Below, one piece after another: positions 1-5,452 of a stretch of 6,273 bases of DNA (positions within the stretch are counted from its first letter, which is position 1; the number at the start of each line of letters is the position of its first letter). The translations under genes and the position numbers were made by a program. The DNA comes from Bacteroidales bacterium UBA3388 (GTDB taxonomy: Bacteria > Bacteroidota > Bacteroidia > Bacteroidales > P3). The DNA is taken from the NCBI GenBank assembly GCA_002358855.1, contig DEPQ01000058.1, positions 12,798 to 19,070 of the forward strand, given 5' to 3'. Below the pieces are notes generated by a model that worked only from the letters and a program-made list of their open reading frames with translations, ran no database searches and had not been told where the DNA came from.

Positions 1-1746
1 ATTTGTATCATAATGATAGTATCTACAGCCTCAGCTCTTACACTTACTCCAATGATGTGTTCTTTGATGCTAAAAAGAGAAAAAGACAAAAAACACAACA
101 AAACATTTAGAAAAATATACTCTCCAATCAAAAGAGGATTAGACAAACTTGACAATGCGTATGAAAGTCTTCTAACCTGGGCTGTAAGACATAAACTAAT
201 TACTTTCATAATCGCCTGCGGAATATTTGTACTTACATTGTTTATGGCAACAAAATTAGGCTCGGAATTCATACCTGCCTCAGACAACGGACAGATAACA
301 GGAAATATTGAACTGCCAGCAGGAGCAAATGTAGAGAGAGCAAAAGAAATTGCAACAAGATTAGAAAAAGCAATCGACAAAAACATTCCAGAAAAGAAAA
401 CATTTACATATACAGTCGGCACTCCGTCAGATGATGACAACAACTCCTTTGCTATGATGAATGCTTCGGGAAGTAACTACATTTCTTTCCGACTAAGACT
501 AAAAGACTTAGAAGAAAGAGATAGAGATATGTTCACCGTAGCCGAACAACTAAGAAAAGAAATCGGCTCATACACCGAAGTAGATAAATTCTCTGTATCA
601 GCAGGAGGCGGTGGCGGAATGACATCTGGTAGTACTGTTGATGTAGAAATCTTCGGTTACAACTTTGAAGTAACAGAAAAAATTGCCGATTCTGTAAAAG
701 CAGCAATGGAACGCTTAGAAGGATTCAAAGACGTAAGAATTGACCGCGAAGATTACAAACCTCAATTCCAAATAGAATTTGATAGAGAAAAATTAGCATT
801 AAACGGCTTAAACGTAGCAACCGCTTCTTCATTTGTTCGTAACAGAATGAACGGTATGACAGCCTCTATCTTCCGTGAAGACGGAGAAGAATACAAAATA
901 AAGATAAGAAACGACCGTGCACACCGTCAATCAATCGAAGATATTGAGAATATCTTAATCTACAACACACAAGGAAAAGCAATAAGACTTTCAGAAGTAG
1001 CAGAAGTTGTAGAACGTCAAGCACCACCTTCAATAAAACGTCAAGACAGAGAAAGAGTTGTCAAAGTAACTGCCACACTTTACGGAACAACCCTTGACGT
1101 TGCTGTTGCTGGAATACAAGGCGAAATCGACAAAATGGACATTCCTGTTGAAATAGGAACAAAAATCGGAGGCTCATTTGAAGATCAACAAGAATCCTTT
1201 GGCGATATGGGATTACTATTAGTACTAATCTTATTATTAGTCTATATAGTAATGGCAGCACAATTTGAATCCCTACGCTATCCATTCATTATAATGTTCT
1301 CAGTGCCTTTCGCATTCGTAGGATTGATACTTTCACTCTTCATAACAGGCGAAACCCTCAACCTAATGAGTCTTATCGGAGGAGTAATGCTTGTGGGAAT
1401 CGTAGTAAAGAACGGAATCGTGCTTGTGGACTACATAAACCTAAACAGAGAAAGAGGAATGGGAATCAATCAAGCAGTAATCTCAGGAGGAAAATCAAGA
1501 TTACGTCCCGTACTGATGACTTCGGCAACCACAATTCTTGGTATGGTGCCAATGGCGATGGGAATCGGAGAAGGAAGTGAACTTTGGCAACCTATGGGTA
1601 TTGCAATCGTAGGAGGATTGACCGTTTCCACTCTTGTAACCCTTCTAATCATTCCAACAGTCTATGGTTGGTTTGCATCAAGAGAAGTAAAATCTTACAG
1701 AAAGAAACACTCATTACATTTAAGTCGTAGAATAGTAAAAGAATAA
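1..1746 (+). CDS. RND-type (HAE1/AcrB-like) efflux pump inner-membrane subunit, C-terminal part, 5' truncated by window
   Basis: Proton-driven inner-membrane pump of a tripartite efflux system (RND pump, periplasmic adaptor, outer-membrane channel). The reading frame is open from base 1, so the real start lies upstream; the first ATG at 13 is internal. The 581 visible residues are a little over half of the usual length of about 1,020-1,050. The fragment begins in the TM6 equivalent (LTLTPMMCSLMLK), followed by TM7 near residues 62-80, a large periplasmic porter and docking region with a glycine run (AGGGGGM, bases 601-621), then TM8-TM12 from about residue 403. HAE1 landmarks are AAQFESLRYPF, VKNGIVLVDY and RLRPVLMTSATT. 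Lys470 (bases 1408-1410), Arg500 and Thr507 align by spacing with AcrB proton-relay residues Lys940, Arg971 and Thr978; the TM4 aspartates lie outside the window. HAE1 multidrug type is more likely than the metal (CusA) type, but the substrate is unknown. It is co-transcribed with the PII-like gene 4 bases downstream. Confidence 0.95.
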   Translation: MCIIMIVSTASALTLTPMMCSLMLKREKDKKHNKTFRKIYSPIKRGLDKLDNAYESLLTWAVRHKLITFIIACGIFVLTLFMATKLGSEFIPASDNGQITGNIELPAGANVERAKEIATRLEKAIDKNIPEKKTFTYTVGTPSDDDNNSFAMMNASGSNYISFRLRLKDLEERDRDMFTVAEQLRKEIGSYTEVDKFSVSAGGGGGMTSGSTVDVEIFGYNFEVTEKIADSVKAAMERLEGFKDVRIDREDYKPQFQIEFDREKLALNGLNVATASSFVRNRMNGMTASIFREDGEEYKIKIRNDRAHRQSIEDIENILIYNTQGKAIRLSEVAEVVERQAPPSIKRQDRERVVKVTATLYGTTLDVAVAGIQGEIDKMDIPVEIGTKIGGSFEDQQESFGDMGLLLVLILLLVYIVMAAQFESLRYPFIIMFSVPFAFVGLILSLFITGETLNLMSLIGGVMLVGIVVKNGIVLVDYINLNRERGMGINQAVISGGKSRLRPVLMTSATTILGMVPMAMGIGEGSELWQPMGIAIVGGLTVSTLVTLLIIPTVYGWFASREVKSYRKKHSLHLSRRIVKE

Positions 1747-1750
1747 AAAG

Positions 1751-2041
1751 ATGAAAGCAGCATTTATAGCATATAACCAAGCCCACGTGCAAGACATAGA
1801 AGACATACTTCATCAATTATCAATCAGAGGCTACACACGTTGGCAAGACATTCAAGGAAGAGGCACAAAAACGGGAGAACCACACTTAGGTTCTCACGCT
1901 TGGCCTGCCAAAAATATGGCAACACTTTGTATAGTTGATGACAACATTGCCCCTATCCTTAAAAAAAGAATACAAGCCTTAGACAACTCAGCACCCGAAC
2001 AAGGATTAAGAATATTCTTTTGGGAAGCAATAGACGTATAA
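1751..2041 (+). CDS. PII-like small protein encoded directly behind the RND pump
   Basis: A 96-residue protein resembling the PII/GlnB-like (ferredoxin-like fold) superfamily. The N-terminal strand MKAAFIAYN is followed by a helix (residues 11-24), then GYTRWQDIQGRG (27-38), which sits where PII proteins have the strand leading into the T-loop, and then the conserved-looking GEPHLGSHAWPAKN (42-55). A second strand (MATLCIVDD), a helix (residues 66-77) and a final strand (LRIFFWEAIDV) complete a beta-alpha-beta, beta-alpha-beta pattern. The T-loop is short and has no obvious counterpart of the uridylylated tyrosine, so classic nitrogen signalling is unlikely. The ATG lies 4 bases after the RND stop codon, so the two genes are almost certainly co-transcribed and probably translationally coupled. 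This suggests, by inference, a regulatory or ligand-sensing partner of the pump. Such small PII-like proteins next to RND pumps are known (for example DUF3240 near CusA-type pumps), but the ligand here cannot be read from sequence. Confidence 0.8.
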   Translation: MKAAFIAYNQAHVQDIEDILHQLSIRGYTRWQDIQGRGTKTGEPHLGSHAWPAKNMATLCIVDDNIAPILKKRIQALDNSAPEQGLRIFFWEAIDV

Positions 2042-2062
2042 CAAAGATAAAACAAATAAAAC

Positions 2063-2104
2063 AAAAAAATCATATCCTATTTTTGCAGGATATGATTTTT
2101 TTTT
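2063..2104 (+). terminator. Intrinsic terminator after the RND/PII-like unit
   Basis: A perfect 16-bp stem (2063-2078 with 2087-2102) encloses an 8-base loop (2079-2086). The core CATATCCT/AGGATATG is flanked by an A-run on the left and a T-run (2096-2104) on the right. The A-run would also give a U-run on the other strand, so it could work in both directions. It begins 21 bases after the stop codon of the PII-like gene. The sequence ACAAAGA at 2041-2047 recurs just after the stop codon before the other two plus-strand terminators. Confidence 0.9.
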
Positions 2105-2111
2105 ATCTTTG
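2082..2111 (+). promoter_or_regulatory. Predicted Bacteroidetes-type promoter of the TM2-domain gene
   Basis: TATCTTTG at 2104-2111 matches the Bacteroidetes -7 element TAnnTTTG. TTTG at 2082-2085, 18 bases before it, fits the -33 element. The -33 element lies in the loop of the preceding terminator and the -7 element starts on the last T of its T-run. Transcription would start near 2117, giving a leader of about 18 bases before the ATG at 2135. Assignment is by motif only. Confidence 0.65.
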
Positions 2112-2134
2112 CCGAAATTTTAAACTTAAACATC

Positions 2135-2602
2135 ATGAAGAGAATAATCTTTTTAGCATTTTTATCATTAGTTATGATAAGCACAAACGCCTTTTCGCAA
2201 GACACAATCGCAGTAAAAGAAATAAAAGAATGTAGCAAAGGCATAAAAACAGCAGAAGATGCCATGATAGTTCAATTTTTGATTGAGCACAAAAACTATT
2301 TCCACGAGTTCGATTTAGATTTCCTTAAAGGGGATTTAGAAAGTCTTTCAAAGGAAGAGCTAAAACTCTTTATGGAGACAAACTTTGTTAATCCAAACGT
2401 AAACTTTGCCGTTTCAATTCTCACAAATGTTTTAGGCGTTGATAGATTTGTTATAGGACAAACAGACATCGGATTATTAAAACTGCTAACCGCAGGAGGA
2501 TTGGGCGTTTGGGCAATAATAGATTGGTTCCAAATAAAAGAATTAACGCAACAATACAACTTCAATAAAGCGTTAGAAATCATAGAAATAATAAAAGGCT
2601 AA
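2135..2602 (+). CDS. TM2-domain-containing protein with N-terminal signal peptide
   Basis: A 155-residue protein. Residues 1-21 form a Sec-type signal peptide (MKRIIFLAF hydrophobic core, cleavage probably after AFS or nearby, before QD). Residues 25-85 are polar and charged, mainly helical, with no recognised domain. Residues 91-134 match the TM2 domain (PF05154): a first membrane segment runs into LGVDRFVIGQTDIGLLKLLT (residues 100-119), followed by AGGLGVWAIIDWFQI. The conserved features are the GxxRFxxG turn, the G..KLLT..G..W pattern and Asp130 in the second segment. TM2 proteins are small membrane proteins with two helices joined by a short turn; their molecular role is mostly unknown. 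It has its own promoter and terminator, so it appears to be a single-gene unit. The start is the first ATG after the predicted promoter. Whether the signal peptide is cleaved or acts as a third membrane anchor cannot be told. Confidence 0.85.
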   Translation: MKRIIFLAFLSLVMISTNAFSQDTIAVKEIKECSKGIKTAEDAMIVQFLIEHKNYFHEFDLDFLKGDLESLSKEELKLFMETNFVNPNVNFAVSILTNVLGVDRFVIGQTDIGLLKLLTAGGLGVWAIIDWFQIKELTQQYNFNKALEIIEIIKG

Positions 2603-2608
2603 AATAAA

Positions 2609-2685
2609 ACAAAGAGATAATTTAATAAAGCAAAGAGTTAGAAAAAAAATTCTTTGCTTTATTTTTTTTATTCAAAGAAATATTT
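2609..2685. repeat. 77-base direct repeat, copy 1 (contains a terminator)
   Basis: Nearly identical to 5374-5450: equal length, no gaps, and 3 differences by eye (2615 G/A, 2640 A/T, 2647 A/T). It includes ACAAAGA, the full hairpin, the 8-base T-run and 16 bases beyond it, so the similarity exceeds what two independent terminators would need. Two of the three differences are the first and last bases of the hairpin loop, and the stem is fully conserved. The two copies bracket the pair of secreted-protein genes. Confidence 0.9.
2624..2669 (+). terminator. Intrinsic terminator of the TM2-domain gene
   Basis: A 13-bp perfect stem, AATAAAGCAAAGA (2624-2636) with its complement (2651-2663), extends inward by a G-T and two T-A pairs to 16 bp (2624-2639 with 2648-2663). 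It has an 8-base A-rich loop and a T-run at 2662-2669. It starts 22 bases after the stop codon at 2600-2602. The U-run is on the plus strand only, so termination is mainly in the plus direction. Confidence 0.88.
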
Positions 2686-2686
2686 C

Positions 2687-2694
2687 TATATTTG
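2687..2694 (+). promoter_or_regulatory. Candidate -7 element, distal, for the secreted-protein operon
   Basis: TATATTTG followed by C matches TAnnTTTG(C). A -33 TTTG is not evident; the expected place is inside the T-run of the preceding terminator. A start near 2700 would transcribe the 17-codon mini-ORF at 2714 and all the downstream hairpins. It begins just after the end of repeat copy 1. Confidence 0.45.
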
Positions 2695-2713
2695 CAACAC
2701 AATATTAAATATT

Positions 2714-2767
2714 ATGCGAATCTTCAAAAGCATAACCTACCTTTGCAAGAATAATTTAAGCAAATAG
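2714..2767 (+). CDS. Possible 17-residue leader peptide (low confidence)
   Basis: ATG at 2714, then 16 further sense codons and TAG at 2765-2767 (MRIFKSITYLCKNNLSK). The ATG lies about 14 bases after the start point predicted from the -7 motif at 2687, and the stop codon falls in the loop of the first of two competing hairpins. The ten bases around its start (ATTATGCGAA, 2711-2720) recur exactly at the start of the following gene (2867-2876). It could be a leader peptide, a leftover of a duplicated gene start, or chance; an ORF this short is not significant by itself. Confidence 0.2.
   Translation: MRIFKSITYLCKNNLSK
2738..2745 (+). promoter_or_regulatory. Candidate -7 element, proximal, for the secreted-protein operon
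   Basis: TACCTTTG followed by C is a close match to the Bacteroidetes -7 consensus. No TTTG is visible at the -33 distance. A start near 2751 would leave a leader of about 118 bases that begins just before the competing hairpins. It is an alternative or addition to the motif at 2687. Confidence 0.45.
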
Positions 2768-2803
2768 AGATGTTTGCTTTCACTCTTGATTTGAGCAAAC
2801 ATC
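2758..2803 (+). promoter_or_regulatory. Competing hairpins in the leader of the secreted-protein operon
   Basis: Hairpin A pairs AAGCAAA (2758-2764) with TTTGCTT (2773-2779) around an 8-base loop. Hairpin B pairs GATGTTTGCT (2769-2778) with AGCAAACATC (2794-2803), a perfect 10-bp stem with a 15-base loop. Both use TTTGCT at 2773-2778, so they exclude each other. A third partner, AAAGCAAA at 2821-2828, can also pair with TTTGCTTT (2773-2780). No T-run follows hairpin B, so it is not a standard terminator. The region from 2603 to 2869 otherwise holds only repeat copy 1, the -7 motifs and the mini-ORF. A regulatory role is inferred. Confidence 0.35.
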
Positions 2804-2869
2804 GTTAAAATAAACCAATCAAAGCAAAGAGAAATTAAATTTTTAATAGGCTTTAAAATTCATAGAATT

Positions 2870-4207
2870 ATGCGAAAGATTTTAGCATTAACATTGTTGC
2901 TTTTAAGTATAACATATACACAAGCACAAGATTGGATAAATAATGAAAGTACATTGCTTTATGAACAAGTATTGCAAAGTGATGAGAATACGCAATGTAT
3001 AGAGGAATATGGTCCCGATTATCTATTAACCACAACAAATAAAACGGGAACGAATCATTATGCCTTTAGATTGTGGAAGAATATGAGCAGTATTTTTGAA
3101 GGATTCTTATCAGATACAAATTGTGTGATTTCAGATATTGAAATATTTGATGATTCTGTTTATTTTTGTGGTTATAGGATTGTAAATGGAACAAATGTCG
3201 GCTATATAGGAAGATTTAGTATTTTAAAATTTCTGTCTAATCAAAATTGTGGTTATAGAATTACTGATATACCTACAAGTAGTAAAATAAAAAAAATGGT
3301 TGCGTATGAAACTTTTGGTAAGGATCATATTGTAGCAATAGGAATGAATAATTCCAATTCGTCAATTATTGTTGATCTATTTCCGGATTCGGTTTGTAAT
3401 ATATTTTACAATAATTCATTTCCGTATGAACGCCTTTGTGATATCGCAGTTGGTGATAAATTTATAAATATTGTTGGAGAAGATACGGGAAGTGCTAATA
3501 TATCAATAAATAAGTTTTTTAAACATAATCTACCCTCTAATGCAAATAATTATCAGTATCATTATAAATATAATTATAGTTCTATTATGGGATTAGCTCC
3601 TATAATTATAAATCAAGATCAAATAAAAATAAGTTATATTGAGAACTCAGAAATGGCTGTCACTACGTCTGCAATAGGAAGTAGCGGAAATTCGTTTTAT
3701 ACATTAGTTAGTGTTTTAAATGAGCATACTTTAAATATTTCAAAAACTTTTGCAATACCACATAATGATAAAAATATAAAAATAAAAGATACTGAATATG
3801 ATAACGAGGCAGAAATATTGTACATTTTAGAAGATAATAATTTAGATAATGCAGGTCGTTTTGAGTCGTACATACTTCCTTTATCATTGCAGTTACAAAA
3901 TCCAACCAATTTTAATGCAATAAAAAATATAAGGGATTATAAAATCAATGATATTGTCTATTTGGGATTGAAAGATAAGTTTGTAGGAGTTGGAATAAAT
4001 AATGAATCACATCAAGGATTGTTTGCAAAAGACATAAATAGCATCTTAAATAATTGTAATATTGTAAAATCCTTAAAACCGATACAATTTTTAGGACAAA
4101 TTTCATTTAATAGCGTTGCATTATATAATGTAAATACTTATACAATTAATTGGTTGCAAAGAAATTTTAATGGTAACACATGCCAACAAACAGTAGAATG
4201 TCAGTAA
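2870..4207 (+). CDS. Secreted protein of unknown function with propeller-like internal repeats
   Basis: I do not recognise a named family for this 445-residue protein. Residues 1-19 form a clear signal peptide (MRKILALTLLLLSITYTQA, cleavage before QD), so it is exported to the periplasm or beyond. The mature part is rich in Asn, Ile and Tyr and has a loose recurring pattern: Asp-Ile, a hydrophobic strand with Val/Gly, a polar turn, then a G-x-I-x-F-like strand. Examples are ISDIEIFDDSVYFCGYR to GYIGRFSI (about residues 86-116), KKMVAYETFGKDHIVAIG, CDIAVGDKFINIVGED, and INDIVYLGLKDKFVGVGI. This would suit a beta-propeller-like fold, by inference only. It has nine cysteines, two near the C-terminus (CQQTVEC). 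There is no T9SS sorting domain, lipobox or transmembrane segment at the end. It is markedly AT-rich compared with the RND gene. It is probably co-transcribed with the T9SS-cargo gene 27 bases downstream. The start is the ATG directly before the signal peptide. Confidence 0.75.
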   Translation: MRKILALTLLLLSITYTQAQDWINNESTLLYEQVLQSDENTQCIEEYGPDYLLTTTNKTGTNHYAFRLWKNMSSIFEGFLSDTNCVISDIEIFDDSVYFCGYRIVNGTNVGYIGRFSILKFLSNQNCGYRITDIPTSSKIKKMVAYETFGKDHIVAIGMNNSNSSIIVDLFPDSVCNIFYNNSFPYERLCDIAVGDKFINIVGEDTGSANISINKFFKHNLPSNANNYQYHYKYNYSSIMGLAPIIINQDQIKISYIENSEMAVTTSAIGSSGNSFYTLVSVLNEHTLNISKTFAIPHNDKNIKIKDTEYDNEAEILYILEDNNLDNAGRFESYILPLSLQLQNPTNFNAIKNIRDYKINDIVYLGLKDKFVGVGINNESHQGLFAKDINSILNNCNIVKSLKPIQFLGQISFNSVALYNVNTYTINWLQRNFNGNTCQQTVECQ

Positions 4208-4234
4208 TAATTTTAATTTAATATAATAAGTTTT

Positions 4235-5374
4235 ATGAAAAAATCAGTATTTATTTTAGTAGCAGTTTTAATGAGTGTTTTCTCTTATACACAAGCACAA
4301 GATACTATAAGATTAGACACAGATTCGTATCCAGCAGATACAATAAATATGGCATATATTTTGCCTGAGGTAGTGGATTCTTGTAATTGTCTTGACGAAG
4401 GGCATTATGATCCACTTTTTGAATTAGTTTATCGCCACGATAAAGAAGTTTCTTTGATGGTATGTGATACTGTGTATCCAAAATCTGTTGCACAAGGATT
4501 TATGTTAAATGGACAAACAGCAATAGAAGGTATTTGCGGACAAATTACGTTGTATTTGCCTTATGGTTTTCCAAATGATACGGGTGCAGATTTCAAATTA
4601 GGAATAATGGATGAGAACTATAATGTAATTTATCAAAAAGATTACTATTTAAAGAATGGTAATAATTACGATTATTCACAAATGTTTGACAATAGTCTTT
4701 TACATTTACCGCTTGATAGTACATTATATTTAGATGGATTCGTTTATATCTTTATGGAATGGCCTGATACTGCTACGATAGGAGGACTTTATGGAAGTAT
4801 GATACGACCAAATCTTGCAAAAGCGCAATTATACGCCTTTTCAGAAGAAGAAGTGCTTTTGCTAACCGACACTTCCGATCTCACAAGACTATATGCTTGT
4901 GATGTAAAGTATGAACCACTATTTAATTGGCCAGGAGAAAATACTTGGGTCCCATTAAAAAGCAATAGATGTGACTTCTATTCAGAAGTATATTCTTATG
5001 GAATATTATCATCGGAAGTTATACCAAACAAAAGTTGCCCTCCGCTTGGTTTAGGCTTTTATTCTTCTGACTTTAATTCAAATAATAATAATGAGAATGA
5101 TGAAAATGAAGGAGACGATAATGCTTTGTCTGATGTTAATGTTTCGCATCTTGTGAGCGTTCACCCAAATCCTGCAAAGGATATTGTAACAGTGCAATCA
5201 TCTTTCAAGGTAAGGGAAATAGAAATCATTAACGCCTTAGGACAAGTTGTACTTAGAAAAGAAGGAAATCAAAACATAGAAACCATAGAGGTTAATTCAC
5301 TTGAAAAAGGCACTTACATCGTAAGAATAAAAACACAACGAGGATTTGCAAACAAAAAGTTAGTAATAAAATAA
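4235..5374 (+). CDS. T9SS type A sorting domain-containing secreted protein
   Basis: A 379-residue exported protein. Residues 1-21 are a signal peptide (MKKSVFILVAVLMSVFSYTQA, then QD). Residues 22-280 have no recognised catalytic domain; beta-rich stretches (QITLYLPYGFPND, LYLDGFVYIFMEWPD) and seven cysteines suggest a binding or structural domain. Residues about 282-299 are an acidic Asn/Asp/Glu linker. Residues about 305-379 match the T9SS type A C-terminal sorting domain (TIGR04183 type): VSVHPNPAKDIVTV, EIEIINALGQVVLR, LEKGTYIVRIKTQRG and the ending NKKLVIK. Such proteins cross the inner membrane by Sec and the outer membrane by T9SS, where the sorting domain is normally removed and the protein anchored or released. 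No promoter is visible in the 27 bases after the preceding gene, so the two are probably one operon. It is closed by the terminator at 5389-5434. Confidence 0.9.
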   Translation: MKKSVFILVAVLMSVFSYTQAQDTIRLDTDSYPADTINMAYILPEVVDSCNCLDEGHYDPLFELVYRHDKEVSLMVCDTVYPKSVAQGFMLNGQTAIEGICGQITLYLPYGFPNDTGADFKLGIMDENYNVIYQKDYYLKNGNNYDYSQMFDNSLLHLPLDSTLYLDGFVYIFMEWPDTATIGGLYGSMIRPNLAKAQLYAFSEEEVLLLTDTSDLTRLYACDVKYEPLFNWPGENTWVPLKSNRCDFYSEVYSYGILSSEVIPNKSCPPLGLGFYSSDFNSNNNNENDENEGDDNALSDVNVSHLVSVHPNPAKDIVTVQSSFKVREIEIINALGQVVLRKEGNQNIETIEVNSLEKGTYIVRIKTQRGFANKKLVIK

Positions 5375-5450
5375 CAAAGAAATAATTTAATAAAGCAAAG
5401 AGTTTGAAAAATAATTCTTTGCTTTATTTTTTTTATTCAAAGAAATATTT
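5374..5450. repeat. 77-base direct repeat, copy 2 (contains a terminator)
   Basis: Same unit as 2609-2685 with 3 differences by eye. It starts on the last base of the stop codon of the T9SS-cargo gene and ends 2 bases before the stop codon of the convergent phosphopantetheinyl transferase gene, so it fills nearly the whole intergenic gap. After 5450 the two copies diverge, and copy 2 lacks the TATATTTGC motif that follows copy 1. Confidence 0.9.
5389..5434 (+). terminator. Intrinsic terminator of the secreted-protein operon, between convergent genes
   Basis: The stem 5389-5404 pairs with 5413-5428 (13 perfect pairs, then G-T, T-A, T-A). The loop is 5405-5412 and the T-run is 5427-5434. The stem is identical to the one at 2624-2663. 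It lies between convergent genes; on the minus strand the hairpin is followed only by AAATTATTTC, so it may stop transcription weakly from that side as well. No other terminator for the minus-strand pair is visible nearby. Confidence 0.88.
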
Positions 5451-5452
5451 TT

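Noticed and set aside
1061..1652. Minus-strand ORFs opposite the RND gene
   Set aside because: They lie fully inside a strongly conserved pump region and their proteins show only mirror composition, with no motifs.
2020..2235. Plus-strand ORF of 71 codons overlapping the PII-like and TM2 genes
   Set aside because: It runs through the terminator and promoter and overlaps both genes in another frame; its protein is Lys/Asn-rich with no recognisable domain.
2794..2803. Hairpin B as a transcription terminator or attenuator
   Set aside because: It is followed by GTTAAAATAAACC, with no T-run, so it is not a standard intrinsic terminator; kept only as a possible leader structure.
3697..3909. Two overlapping minus-strand ORFs inside the 445-residue gene
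   Set aside because: Chance open frames in AT-rich DNA; no signal, domain or promoter supports them.
5071..5130. Coding repeat or slipped-strand tract in the Asn/Asp/Glu-rich stretch of the T9SS-cargo gene
   Set aside because: The AAT/GAT/GAA-rich run is short and irregular and fits a normal linker before a sorting domain; no evidence of phase variation.
2609..5450. Insertion sequence or transposon bounded by the 77-base repeats
   Set aside because: The repeats are direct and contain a terminator; there are no inverted ends, no transposase or integrase, and no target-site duplication that I can see.
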